A stretch of 38,243 nucleotides of DNA, from positions 1-38,243 of the forward strand of contig NZ_QAIH01000052.1 of assembly GCF_003060895.1 (NCBI RefSeq). Reading direction: 5' to 3'. Positions 16,319-24,034 of this stretch are shown one piece after another. The notes below the pieces were generated by a model. That model searched no databases. It was not told the DNA's origin and saw only the letters and a list, made by a program, of their open reading frames with translations. Every line of letters begins with the position of its first letter. The first letter of the stretch is position 1. The stretch comes from Acidovorax sp. HMWF029 (GTDB lineage Bacteria; Pseudomonadota; Gammaproteobacteria; Burkholderiales; Burkholderiaceae_C). The position numbers and the translations under genes are program-made.

Positions 16319-17257
16319 TCAGAAATGATGGTGGTTTTCCAGCAGAGCGCGGCGTGTGGCGGGGCTTTGCAGCTGGTTCAGCCACCACTGCAGCGCCCGG
16401 CCTGGTGCGGTGAAGCCCGGGCCGCCCCAGGCGTAGTGCACACGCACGTTGCGCTCGGGCCGGGCCACACGGCGTGCAACCAGGCGACCCGCCTCCAGGT
16501 AGGGACGCACCATGGGCTCAGGCAGAAAGCCTCCGCCCAGCCCGCGCAGCTGCACCTGCACCTTGGCCTGCATGGTGTCCACGGTAAGAACGTCCTGCCC
16601 GCCCAGCAGGCCCATGGTGGCGCCGCCGCGTGTGGCCGAGTCAGCCACGGCCACTGCGCGGTGCTCCAGCAGGGTCGCGTCGGAGATGGGTTCCGGCGCT
16701 GAGGCCAGCGGATGGTGGGGAGCCACCACGTAGATGAACAGCACATCGCCCAGCAATGCCTGCTGCAGGCCTGCCACGTTGTTGCCTGCCACTGATACGC
16801 CGATGGCCAGGTCGGCACGGCCCGAGGTGAGGGCCTCCAGCGTGCCGGTCATGATGCCATCGCGCAGCTTCAGGCGCGTGGGCGGCTGCATGGCATAGAA
16901 CGCGTCCACCAACTCCAGCATGGTGTGGGGCGAGACGATGCCGTCGATGGAGAGCGTGAGCTGCGGCTCCCAGCCCGTGGCCACCCGGCGCACACGGTGG
17001 GCTACGGCGTCGATGTCCTGCAGCAGGCGCGCGCCTTCGCGCAGCAGCTCAACCCCGGCCTCGGTGGGGCGGGCCTGGCGTGCGCTGCGGTCGAAAAGCA
17101 GAACATCCAGCGCATCCTCGATCTGGCGCACGCGGTAGGTGAGGGCACTGGGCACCAGGCCCAGTTGCCGCGCAGCGGCGGCAAAGCTGCCTGCCTCGGC
17201 AATCACCTGCAGCATGGTCAGCGCATCGGGGGTGAGGACATCGCGGGCGTTTTGCAT
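16319..17257 (-). CDS. LysR-family transcriptional regulator
   Basis: A 312-residue regulator. Residues 9-68 form the winged helix-turn-helix (MLQVIAEAGSFAAAARQLGLVPSALTYRVRQIE region), followed by the linker helix and a two-lobed effector domain that includes DLAIGVSV and GGGFLPEPMV. It is divergent from the pirin operon with 105 bases between starts. The inverted repeat ATTCA-N7-TGAAT at 17273-17289 fits a T-N11-A LysR box, so it likely controls that operon and itself. The effector is unknown; a quinone or electrophile is plausible from the target genes. Confidence 0.93.
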   Translation of the reverse strand: MQNARDVLTPDALTMLQVIAEAGSFAAAARQLGLVPSALTYRVRQIEDALDVLLFDRSARQARPTEAGVELLREGARLLQDIDAVAHRVRRVATGWEPQLTLSIDGIVSPHTMLELVDAFYAMQPPTRLKLRDGIMTGTLEALTSGRADLAIGVSVAGNNVAGLQQALLGDVLFIYVVAPHHPLASAPEPISDATLLEHRAVAVADSATRGGATMGLLGGQDVLTVDTMQAKVQVQLRGLGGGFLPEPMVRPYLEAGRLVARRVARPERNVRVHYAWGGPGFTAPGRALQWWLNQLQSPATRRALLENHHHF

Positions 17258-17272
17258 GGTGACGCCATGTTA

Positions 17273-17289
17273 ATTCAGATTGTTTGAAT
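17273..17289. promoter_or_regulatory. LysR-type box between regulator and pirin operon
   Basis: ATTCA (17273-17277) and TGAAT (17285-17289) are perfect inverted half-sites around a 7-base spacer, matching the T-N11-A pattern of LysR-family sites. The site lies 16 bases upstream of the LysR ATG and 74 bases upstream of the pirin start, a suitable place for activation of the operon and autorepression. Confidence 0.6.
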
Positions 17290-17362
17290 ATTCCCGTCAA
17301 TTCATCTGCCCCCGCAGGCAGGCTTGCAATCCTACAGTCGAGTCATCAAAGGAGCCATCACC

Positions 17363-18064
17363 ATGCTGACTGTTCGTAAATCGCAAGACCGGGGCCACGC
17401 CGACCATGGCTGGCTCAACTCATTCCATAGCTTCTCGTTTGCGGGTTACTACGATCCGGCCCATATGGGCTTTGGCAACCTGCGGGTCATCAACGAAGAC
17501 CGCATCGCGCCAGGCACCGGGTTTGGCACCCATGGCCACCGTGACATGGAAATCATCAGCTACGTGCTGTCGGGCGAACTCGCCCACAAGGACAGCATGG
17601 GCAACGTCAAGGGCATACCGCCCGGCGACGTGCAGCGCATGAGCGCGGGCACGGGCGTTCAGCACAGCGAGTTCAACCACGCTGCAGGCCAGACCACGCA
17701 TTTCCTGCAGATCTGGATTGAGCCCAATGTGCGAGGTATTCCCCCTAGCTACGAGCAGAAAACCTTTGCCGAAGTCGATAAGCGGGGCGTGTTGCGCCTG
17801 GTGGCATCGCCCGATGGCGCCCAGGGCTCGGTGAAGATCCATGCCGATGCGGCCCTGTACGCGGGCTTGCTGAATGGCGCTGAATCCGCCACGCTGGCGC
17901 TCAACCCCGCCCGCAAGACCTATGTGCACCTGGTGCGTGGCGCGCTGACTGCCAACGGCCAGGCCCTGTCGGGCGGCGATGCCCTGCTGATGGAAAAGGA
18001 AACCATCTTGTCGTTGACCGATGGCCGCGACGCCGAGGTGCTGGTGTTTGACCTGGCCGCCTGA
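17363..18064 (+). CDS. Pirin family protein (YhaK/YhhW-like bicupin)
   Basis: A 233-residue bicupin. The N-terminal cupin holds the metal ligands FGTHGHRDMEIISYVLSG (two His and Glu) and GVQHSEFNH, as in YhhW, which binds metal and has quercetinase activity in vitro. The C-terminal cupin is degenerate. The ATG at 17363 is preceded by AAAGGAG at 17349-17355; the open frame up to 17324 has no such signal. It is the first gene of a redox operon with DoxX, a flavodoxin-like reductase, OsmC and a second pirin, and is divergent from a LysR gene. Oxidation of a flavonoid- or quinone-like substrate, or redox sensing, is inferred. Confidence 0.9.
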   Translation: MLTVRKSQDRGHADHGWLNSFHSFSFAGYYDPAHMGFGNLRVINEDRIAPGTGFGTHGHRDMEIISYVLSGELAHKDSMGNVKGIPPGDVQRMSAGTGVQHSEFNHAAGQTTHFLQIWIEPNVRGIPPSYEQKTFAEVDKRGVLRLVASPDGAQGSVKIHADAALYAGLLNGAESATLALNPARKTYVHLVRGALTANGQALSGGDALLMEKETILSLTDGRDAEVLVFDLAA

Positions 18065-18113
18065 TCTCTGGATCGATTTTTTCTCAGTCCCCTTCACTCA
18101 GGAGTTCTTCACC

Positions 18114-18527
18114 ATGTTCACCTCCCTGCAAAACCCCCTGGCCCTGGCATCGCGCCTGCTGCTGGCTGCGCTGTTCCTGCCTGCGGGCATCAGCAAGCTC
18201 ACCGGCTTTGCCGGTACCGTGGGCTACATCACGTCCGTGGGCCTGCCCATGCCCACGGTGGCGGCCGCCATTGCGGCAGCGGTGGAAGTGCTGGGCAGCC
18301 TGGCGCTGATCTTTGGCGTGGGCACCCGGTTTGCTGCCCTGGCACTGGCCTTCTTCACGCTGGTGGCCAGCTTTTTCTTCCACGCCTACTGGAGTCTGCC
18401 TGCCGACAAGCAGATGATGCAGCAGCTCATGTTCTTCAAGAACGTGGGCGTGACTGGCGGCCTGCTGGCTCTGGCAGCCTTCGGCGCTGGCGCCTGGAGT
18501 CTGGACGCGCGTCGTCTGGGCCGCTGA
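18114..18527 (+). CDS. DoxX family integral membrane protein
   Basis: A 137-residue inner-membrane protein with four predicted helices. The N-terminal ASRLLLAALFLPAGISKLTGF segment is the DoxX/DoxD signature, followed by VEVLGSLALIFGVGTRFAALAL and FFFHAYW. Members are often linked to quinone or thiol oxidation and to redox stress, but the biochemical role of this branch is unsettled. ATG 18114 follows CAGGAG by nine bases. It lies 49 bases after the pirin gene. Confidence 0.88.
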   Translation: MFTSLQNPLALASRLLLAALFLPAGISKLTGFAGTVGYITSVGLPMPTVAAAIAAAVEVLGSLALIFGVGTRFAALALAFFTLVASFFFHAYWSLPADKQMMQQLMFFKNVGVTGGLLALAAFGAGAWSLDARRLGR

Positions 18528-18550
18528 GTCGGCGTGTGTGAATGAATGGG

Positions 18551-18573
18551 CCTGTAGCCTGCAGTGCTACAGG
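18551..18573 (+). other. Perfect hairpin between doxX and the flavodoxin-like gene
   Basis: CCTGTAGC (18551-18558) and GCTACAGG (18566-18573) form a perfect 8-base-pair stem with a 7-base loop, 24 bases after the doxX-like stop. No U-run follows directly. It may be a partial terminator or an RNA-processing site dividing the operon. Confidence 0.5.
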
Positions 18574-18592
18574 TTCTGGCGTTCAATCCGCC

Positions 18593-18620
18593 TTGGCTGG
18601 TTGTTTTTGTCCCTTTTATC
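18593..18620 (+). promoter_or_regulatory. Candidate internal promoter before the flavodoxin-like gene
   Basis: TTGGCT (18593-18598) and TTTATC (18615-18620) are separated by 16 bases in a locally T-rich stretch. Together with the preceding hairpin this suggests that the second half of the operon can be transcribed separately. The match is weak. Confidence 0.3.
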
Positions 18621-18651
18621 GTTCCCCCATCGTTTCAACAGGAGTTTTCTC

Positions 18652-19206
18652 ATGGCACAGATCGCAGTTGTCTACCACTCGGGTTACGGTCATACACAAC
18701 GCCTGGCGCAAGCCGTGGCCGAGGGCGCGGGCGCCCAGCTGGTCGCCATTGATGCCGAGGGCAACCTGCCCGAAGGCGGCTGGGAAACGCTGGCCGCAGC
18801 CAGCGCCATCATCTTTGGCTCGCCCACCTACATGGCTGGCCCCAGCTGGCAGTTCAAGAAGTTTGCCGACGCCTCATCCAAGCCCTGGTTCAGCCAGGCC
18901 TGGAAAGACAAGCTTTTCGCAGGGTTTACCAATAGCGCCAGCACCAATGGCGACAAGCAGGTCACGCTGGACTATCTGTTCCACCTGGCCATGCAGCATG
19001 GCGGGGTGTGGGTGGGCACCGGCATGATGCCCGCCAACTCCAAGGCCGCAACGCGCAACGATGTGAACTGGCTTGGCTCGTTCAGTGGTGCCATGGCGCA
19101 GTCGCCGTCTGACGCCTCGGCCGCCGAGATGTTCCCCGGCGACCTGGAGACTGGCCGCCAGTTTGGCCAGCGCGTGGCGGACGTGGCCCGCCGCCTTGAC
19201 CGTTGA
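18652..19206 (+). CDS. Flavodoxin-like NAD(P)H:quinone reductase (WrbA-like)
   Basis: A 184-residue flavodoxin-fold protein. The FMN phosphate loop is VVYHSGYGHTQRLA near the N-terminus, and FGSPTYMAGPSWQFKKF forms the second FMN-binding loop, as in WrbA. Two-electron reduction of quinones is the likely activity, which protects against one-electron redox cycling. ATG 18652 follows ACAGGAG. It sits 124 bases after the doxX-like gene, with a hairpin and possible promoter between, and 54 bases before an OsmC gene. The exact subfamily (WrbA or another NADPH-dependent FMN reductase) is not certain. Confidence 0.87.
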   Translation: MAQIAVVYHSGYGHTQRLAQAVAEGAGAQLVAIDAEGNLPEGGWETLAAASAIIFGSPTYMAGPSWQFKKFADASSKPWFSQAWKDKLFAGFTNSASTNGDKQVTLDYLFHLAMQHGGVWVGTGMMPANSKAATRNDVNWLGSFSGAMAQSPSDASAAEMFPGDLETGRQFGQRVADVARRLDR

Positions 19207-19260
19207 GCGGGCTGTTTGCCGCTAAAGTGGCGCGCCCAGACACACCAAGGAGAACACCCC

Positions 19261-19668
19261 ATGGCAGTTGAGTTGCGGCGCGTCGCTGGCGCGCCCATGG
19301 CCCAGGTCGTGCACATCCGTACGCACGACCTCGTGGCCGATGGCAGTGTGGAGGAGGGCGGCACCGACAGCGGCCCCAGCCCGCATGACCTGTATGACGC
19401 AGCACTGGGGGCCTGCAAGGCGCTCACGGTGCTGTGGTATGCACGCCGCAAGGGCTTGCCGGTGGAGGATGTGCAGACTGTGGTCGAGCACGATGCGTCG
19501 GCCGAACGCACGGGCGTCTACCGCCTCGCTACCCGGCTGCAGGTCCGCGGGGATCTCAACGATGCGCAGATCGCAGAGCTGGAAGCCGTGGCGCAGAAAT
19601 GCCCCGTGCACAAGCTGATGACCACGGTGACAACCGAGATCAGCACTTCGGTGGAGCTTGTGCCATGA
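19261..19668 (+). CDS. OsmC/Ohr family peroxidase-like protein
   Basis: A 135-residue OsmC-fold protein. Both redox cysteines are present: one in DAALGACKALTV and one in AQKCPVHKLM. The family reduces organic hydroperoxides with thiol help, and this single-domain form resembles YhfA or OsmC. ATG 19261 follows AAGGAG (19247-19252). Its stop overlaps the start of the second pirin gene (ATGA at 19665-19668), so the two are translationally coupled. Confidence 0.9.
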   Translation: MAVELRRVAGAPMAQVVHIRTHDLVADGSVEEGGTDSGPSPHDLYDAALGACKALTVLWYARRKGLPVEDVQTVVEHDASAERTGVYRLATRLQVRGDLNDAQIAELEAVAQKCPVHKLMTTVTTEISTSVELVP

Positions 19669-20582
19669 GCGAAGCACCCAGCTTTCTGCAGCTCAGGGGC
19701 CATGCCAAGGACCTGGGCGGTGGCTTCACCGTGCGCCGCCTGCTGCCCGCAGTGCAGCGCAAGGCCGTGGGGCCATTCCTGTTCTTTGACCACTTTGGCC
19801 CGGTGACGGTGTTGCCTGGCGACAGCCACGATGTGCGGCCCCATCCGCACATTGGCCTGGCCACGGTGACCTATCTGTTCTCTGGCGCCATCATGCACCG
19901 CGACAGCCTGGGCTGCGTGCAGCAGATTGAGCCCGGCGCCATCAATTGGATGACGGCGGGCCGGGGCATCGTGCATTCCGAACGGCGCCCAGAAAGCCTG
20001 GCAAACCAGTCCTATGAGAACCACGGCATCCAGCTGTGGACGGCGCTGCCGGTAGCGCATGAAGAGGCGGATCCGTCTTTTGCGCACACACCTGCAGCGG
20101 ATATTCCCGAGGTGCATGTGGCCGGTACCGGTGGCGCCGCAGGCGCCACGGTGCGTGTGCTCATCGGCACGGCCTTTGGCCAGACCTCGCCGGTGGCCAC
20201 CTTGTCGCCCACGCTGTACCTGGATGTGCAGCTGTCCGCAGGCGCTGCGCTGGAGATCCCGGCGCTGGCGCAGGAAATGGCGGTCTACACCGTGGACCAG
20301 CCAGTGCAGCTCAACGGCCAGCCTCTGGATGCGCAGTTGCTGGGCGTGGTCGAGGCCGGGCAGGGCATGCACCTCGCGGCCCCGGCCAATGCGGCGGCCC
20401 GGCTGATGGTGATTGGCGGTGATGCGCTGGATGTCCCGCGCCACATGTGGTGGAACTTTGTGTCCAGCCGCAAGGAGCGCATCGTGCAGGCTGCGCAAGA
20501 CTGGGATGCTCAGCGTTTTGACCCCGTGCCGGGCGAGACGGAGTTCATCCCGCTGCCGCCCCAGCGCTTCAAGGCGGACTGA
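19665..20582 (+). CDS. Second pirin family protein
   Basis: A 305-residue bicupin, longer than the first pirin of the operon and of the human-pirin-like branch. The N-terminal cupin has FFDHFGP, RPHPHIGLATVTYLFSG and GRGIVHSERRPES, which supply the metal ligands. The C-terminal cupin includes the conserved VFVSSRKERI-like segment WNFVSSRKERIVQAAQDW. The ATG overlaps the OsmC stop, and the long open frame starting at 19434 is only the OsmC gene read in another frame. Two pirins in one operon suggest different substrates or a sensor/enzyme split. Confidence 0.9.
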   Translation: MSEAPSFLQLRGHAKDLGGGFTVRRLLPAVQRKAVGPFLFFDHFGPVTVLPGDSHDVRPHPHIGLATVTYLFSGAIMHRDSLGCVQQIEPGAINWMTAGRGIVHSERRPESLANQSYENHGIQLWTALPVAHEEADPSFAHTPAADIPEVHVAGTGGAAGATVRVLIGTAFGQTSPVATLSPTLYLDVQLSAGAALEIPALAQEMAVYTVDQPVQLNGQPLDAQLLGVVEAGQGMHLAAPANAAARLMVIGGDALDVPRHMWWNFVSSRKERIVQAAQDWDAQRFDPVPGETEFIPLPPQRFKAD

Positions 20583-20593
20583 AGCCGCCCTTG
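20570..20593 (+). terminator. Hairpin across the stop of the second pirin gene
   Basis: CAAGGCGG (20570-20577) pairs with CCGCCCTTG (20585-20593) with one bulge, spanning the TGA at 20580-20582. It lies in the 22-base gap between convergent genes and may serve as a weak bidirectional terminator, with CCTTTT downstream on the plus strand. Confidence 0.4.
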
Positions 20594-20604
20594 GTCATGC
20601 CTTT

Positions 20605-23106
20605 TCAGGCCTTGACCGTGCCACACCCCTGCCGGAGCAGGGGGATCAGCTCCGCCTCGGGCACGGGGCGGCTGAAGTGGTAGCCCTGCCCCTGGTCACA
20701 GCCCAGGCCTTGCAGGATCTGTACATGGCGGGCTTCCTCCACCCCTTCGGCCACGATGGCAAATCCCAGGCTCTGGCCCATGCGCACCACGGCCGAGACA
20801 ATGGTCACGTCCTGCGTGCTGCGGTGCAGGTCGCGGATGAAGGCCTGGTCGATCTTGAGCGTATCCACTGGCAGGTTTTTCAGGTACGACAGGGATGAAT
20901 ACCCGGTGCCGAAATCGTCGATGGCAATGCTGTAGCCCAGCTCCTTGATGGCGATGAACTTGCCGGTCACGTCCTCCAGCCCGCTGATCAACGCACTTTC
21001 GGTCACTTCAAGCTGGATCAGGCGCGGGATGTCGCGGTCTTCGGTGGCGATGGCGCGCAGCGTCTGCAGCAGGCGGGGGCTGCGGAACTGCGCCGCTGCC
21101 ACGTTCACCGCCACGGGCACTTCGGTGCCTAGCGTGTCGCGCCAGCGCCGTGCGGCGGCGATGGCTTCGCGCAGCACCCAGTCGCCGATATCAATGATGA
21201 GGCCGCTTTCTTCTGCAATGGGGATGAAGCTGGCGGGCGGGATGCGGCCAAGCTGCTGGCTTTCCCAGCGCAGCAGGGCTTCCACACCCGCCACCCGGCC
21301 TGTCGCCAGGTCCACCTTGGGCTGGTAGGCCAGCCAGAACTCGCCCTGGGCCAGCGCGGTACGCAGGCCGTTCTCAACACTCAGCCGCCGCGACGACTCC
21401 TGCAGCTGCCGGTCGTCAAAGACGCAATAGGTGTTGCGCCCAAGCTTCTTGGCGGCATACATCCCCATGTCCGCGCGGCTCACCAGTTCGGCTGGCGTGC
21501 TGCCGTGGTCTGGGAAGAAGCTGATGCCCACCGACGGCGTGACGTGCAGCTGGTAGCCTTCAAGGCTGAAAGGGCGGCGGATCTGGTTCATCAGATCTTG
21601 CGCCAGCGCAATGGCCTGATCGTCTCCGTCCAGCTGAGGCAACACCACCAGAAACTCGTCGCCACCATGGCGCGTGACCCAGGCTGGGGGCATCACGGTG
21701 GCCTGCAGGCGCAGCGCCAGCTGGCGCAGCAGCAGATCGCCCACCTGGTGGCCCAGGGTGTCATTGATGTCCTTGAAGTTGTCCAGATCGATAAAGAGCA
21801 GGGCCAGGCGGCCCTGGGCAGCCCGCGATCGGGTCAGGTCCTGCGGCAGGTCGCGTGCAAGCTTGGAGCGGTTGCCCAGGCCGGTGAGCGGGTCGTGGAA
21901 GGCCTGGAAGACGATCTGCCGCTCTTTGTCGATTTCTTCGGAGATGTCGCGCAGCACCAGCAGCAGCACCACGTCCCCCGGGTTGTGCAGGGGCACAGCA
22001 TTGAGTTCTGCCACAAAGGCCCGCGCGTGTGCGGGTGCGATGCGCAGCTCACCGCGGACCCGCTGGGGCTTTCCGGATTGACGGGCCTGTTCCAGCCATT
22101 CGCCGCGCAGCTCGCCACTGGCTTCGTCATGCAGCCGGAACAGGTTGTGCCAGGGCTGCCCTTGCAGGTCTGGCTCGGCCATACCAAGCAGGCGCGCCGC
22201 TGCACCGTTGGCGTAGGCCACCTCGCCTGCACCATTCAGGGCCAGCACGCCGTCGCTCAGCGCACCCAGCGTGGCCTCGATCTCCTGCACGCGCGCTCGA
22301 AGCGCACGCTCGGCCAGCAGACGCAGTCCGGCTTCGGTGGCACGTTCGGTGTGGAACCGGTTGAGGGCATCCACCAAGGCGTCCAGTTCGTCGGGCTGAG
22401 TGCCGCTGGAGCGGCGCTGCAGGCGGATGCGGTCCTGGTTATCCAGTGGGTTCAGCCCGGTGACGGCCCGCGCCAGGGCCGACAGGTGGCGCATGATGAG
22501 CCAGCGCACGATGACCACCAGCATGGCGGAAATGCTGGCGATCTGCAGCAGCTGGGCAATGGCAATGCGCCAGGCGGTTTCGGCCTGCTGGGCGCGTAGC
22601 GCGGTGTAGGACTCGTACACGCGGATCTCGCCCAGCTGCGAGCGGCCCGGCGTGGAGTTGGCAGGGTCTGCAATGGGGATGGTCCAGGTGGTATCGACAG
22701 GGGGGAGCTCACCGGGGCGCGAGACCGTCATCACCGTACGTTCTCCGTCCAGAACATCGGCGCGCACGATGGCGCCTTCGCCGACCATGCCCGTGAGCAG
22801 GGCGTGCAGGCTGGCATTGTTGAAGTTCCAGAGGCTATCGCTGAGTGCGGGCAGGTTCTGCTGCACGCTGCGCTGGGCCTGCTCATGCGCCCGTTGCAGT
22901 AGCAGGGCCCTCTCTTGCCAGACGGTGACCCCGGTGATCGCCGCAAATGCCACCAGGCTGACCACAACCACCCAGGCCAGGGTTTTTGCGGTCAGTGAGG
23001 AGGGCTTGAAGGAGCGCATGGGCCGTGGTGGTAGTACCTGCGCCATGACTGCACGGCCGGTTGTCAGGGAGGCGAGCAATGATCTTGCCAGCGCGTTTGA
23101 AGCCAT
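20605..23106 (-). CDS. Membrane GGDEF-EAL protein with periplasmic sensor and PAS domain
   Basis: An 833-residue protein. Two membrane helices (about residues 44-64 and 185-208) bracket a periplasmic region of about 120 residues. A HAMP-like linker, a PAS domain (about 285-385), a GGDEF domain with GGDEF at about 481-485, and an EAL domain with EALLRW at about 609 follow. The EAL site keeps TESALI, IDDFGTGYSSL, KIDQAFI and AEGVEE, so phosphodiesterase activity is likely. No RxxD site precedes GGDEF; the cyclase domain may act as a GTP sensor or as an active cyclase. It is divergent from a family-3 binding-protein gene. The ATG at 23106 is preferred; ATGs at 23046 and 23019 are possible, and the 23133 start is TTG. 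Confidence 0.9.
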   Translation of the reverse strand: MASNALARSLLASLTTGRAVMAQVLPPRPMRSFKPSSLTAKTLAWVVVVSLVAFAAITGVTVWQERALLLQRAHEQAQRSVQQNLPALSDSLWNFNNASLHALLTGMVGEGAIVRADVLDGERTVMTVSRPGELPPVDTTWTIPIADPANSTPGRSQLGEIRVYESYTALRAQQAETAWRIAIAQLLQIASISAMLVVIVRWLIMRHLSALARAVTGLNPLDNQDRIRLQRRSSGTQPDELDALVDALNRFHTERATEAGLRLLAERALRARVQEIEATLGALSDGVLALNGAGEVAYANGAAARLLGMAEPDLQGQPWHNLFRLHDEASGELRGEWLEQARQSGKPQRVRGELRIAPAHARAFVAELNAVPLHNPGDVVLLLVLRDISEEIDKERQIVFQAFHDPLTGLGNRSKLARDLPQDLTRSRAAQGRLALLFIDLDNFKDINDTLGHQVGDLLLRQLALRLQATVMPPAWVTRHGGDEFLVVLPQLDGDDQAIALAQDLMNQIRRPFSLEGYQLHVTPSVGISFFPDHGSTPAELVSRADMGMYAAKKLGRNTYCVFDDRQLQESSRRLSVENGLRTALAQGEFWLAYQPKVDLATGRVAGVEALLRWESQQLGRIPPASFIPIAEESGLIIDIGDWVLREAIAAARRWRDTLGTEVPVAVNVAAAQFRSPRLLQTLRAIATEDRDIPRLIQLEVTESALISGLEDVTGKFIAIKELGYSIAIDDFGTGYSSLSYLKNLPVDTLKIDQAFIRDLHRSTQDVTIVSAVVRMGQSLGFAIVAEGVEEARHVQILQGLGCDQGQGYHFSRPVPEAELIPLLRQGCGTVKA

Positions 23107-23124
23107 TATGGAGGCGCCTGGACA

Positions 23125-23153
23125 TTGACACAACGCACACAGGTGGTTACGTT
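23125..23153 (+). promoter_or_regulatory. Promoter of the family-3 binding protein gene
   Basis: TTGACA at 23125-23130 matches the -35 consensus exactly. TACGTT at 23148-23153 follows after 17 bases as the -10. The predicted transcript starts about 25 bases before the ATG at 23185. Confidence 0.6.
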
Positions 23154-23184
23154 ATTTCTTCCGTGGTTAAAAAAGGAGCACACC

Positions 23185-23973
23185 ATGCGACGCCATCTTT
23201 GCCTTCTTTGGGCCTTGCTGCTGGTGTGTGTGGGGGGCGCCAGCGTTCAGGCCGAGACGCTGCGCATTGCCACCGGCGAGTTGCCGCCCTATGCCAGCTC
23301 GGCGAGGGCTGACCAGGGGATGTCCCTGCACATCGTGCGCCAGGCGTTTGCCAAGGCCGGGGTGCAGGTGGAGTATGTGTTTTTGCCCTGGACGCGGGCC
23401 CTGGTCGAGACGCGCGATGGCAAGTGGGACGCCACCGCCGCCTGGGGTCGAAACGCCGAGCGCGACAAGGGGTTTCTGGTCAGCGACAACGTGCTGACCG
23501 AGCAGTGGCAGATCCTGTACCGCAGTGACCGAAACTTCACCTGGAGCAGCCTGCAGGACTTGGCGGGCCTGCGCATTGGTGTGGTGGCCGACTACACCTA
23601 CACACCCGTGTTTTGGCGCATGGTCAAGGATGGCACCCTGCGCGCGGATGTGGCGCCCGACGATGTGAGCAACCTCAACAAGCTGCTGGCGGGCCGCGTT
23701 GACTTGGTGCCGCTGGACCGCAATGTGGCTTGCGACCTGCTGGGTGCCAAGTTCACGGGCGAGCAGGCGCGCCGCGTGCGGGCGCACCCCAAGCTGTTTG
23801 TGCCCGACTTCACGACCCACCTGATGATGAGCGAGAAGCTGCCCGCCAGCGCCAAGCGCATGGAGGCTTTCAACCGGGGGCTGAAAGCGCTGCGCCAGTC
23901 GGGGGAGTACGGCAAGATCCTGCAGCAGCAGCCCTGTTCCGCCGATCTGGCGCAGGCGCTGCAGGGTGGCTGA
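23185..23973 (+). CDS. Periplasmic solute-binding protein, family 3
   Basis: A 262-residue secreted protein. Residues 1-23 form a Sec signal peptide ending ASVQA. The mature part begins ETLRIATGELPPYAS, the usual opening of SBP_bac_3 proteins, with WTRALVETRDGKWDA further on. No permease or ATPase is adjacent. It is divergent from the GGDEF-EAL sensor gene (78 bases between starts), so it could be a periplasmic partner that delivers a ligand signal to that sensor; this is inference. AAAAAAGGAG before the ATG at 23185 fixes the start, and the longer frame to 23125 lies across the promoter. Confidence 0.88.
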   Translation: MRRHLCLLWALLLVCVGGASVQAETLRIATGELPPYASSARADQGMSLHIVRQAFAKAGVQVEYVFLPWTRALVETRDGKWDATAAWGRNAERDKGFLVSDNVLTEQWQILYRSDRNFTWSSLQDLAGLRIGVVADYTYTPVFWRMVKDGTLRADVAPDDVSNLNKLLAGRVDLVPLDRNVACDLLGAKFTGEQARRVRAHPKLFVPDFTTHLMMSEKLPASAKRMEAFNRGLKALRQSGEYGKILQQQPCSADLAQALQGG

Positions 23974-23996
23974 AGATGCCGGTTGGAATTTCTGGT

Positions 23997-24034
23997 TAAA
24001 AAGGCGGTTCCCGCGCGATGGGTAAGCCCTTTTA
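23997..24034. terminator. Bidirectional terminator between convergent genes
   Basis: TAAAAAGGC (23997-24005) pairs with GCCCTTTTA (24026-24034) with one mismatch, and CCC/GGG inside the loop can extend the stem. A- and T-runs flank it on both strands, so it can end transcription from both the binding-protein gene and trhO. Its right arm runs into the AT-rich repeat at 24034. Confidence 0.6.
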
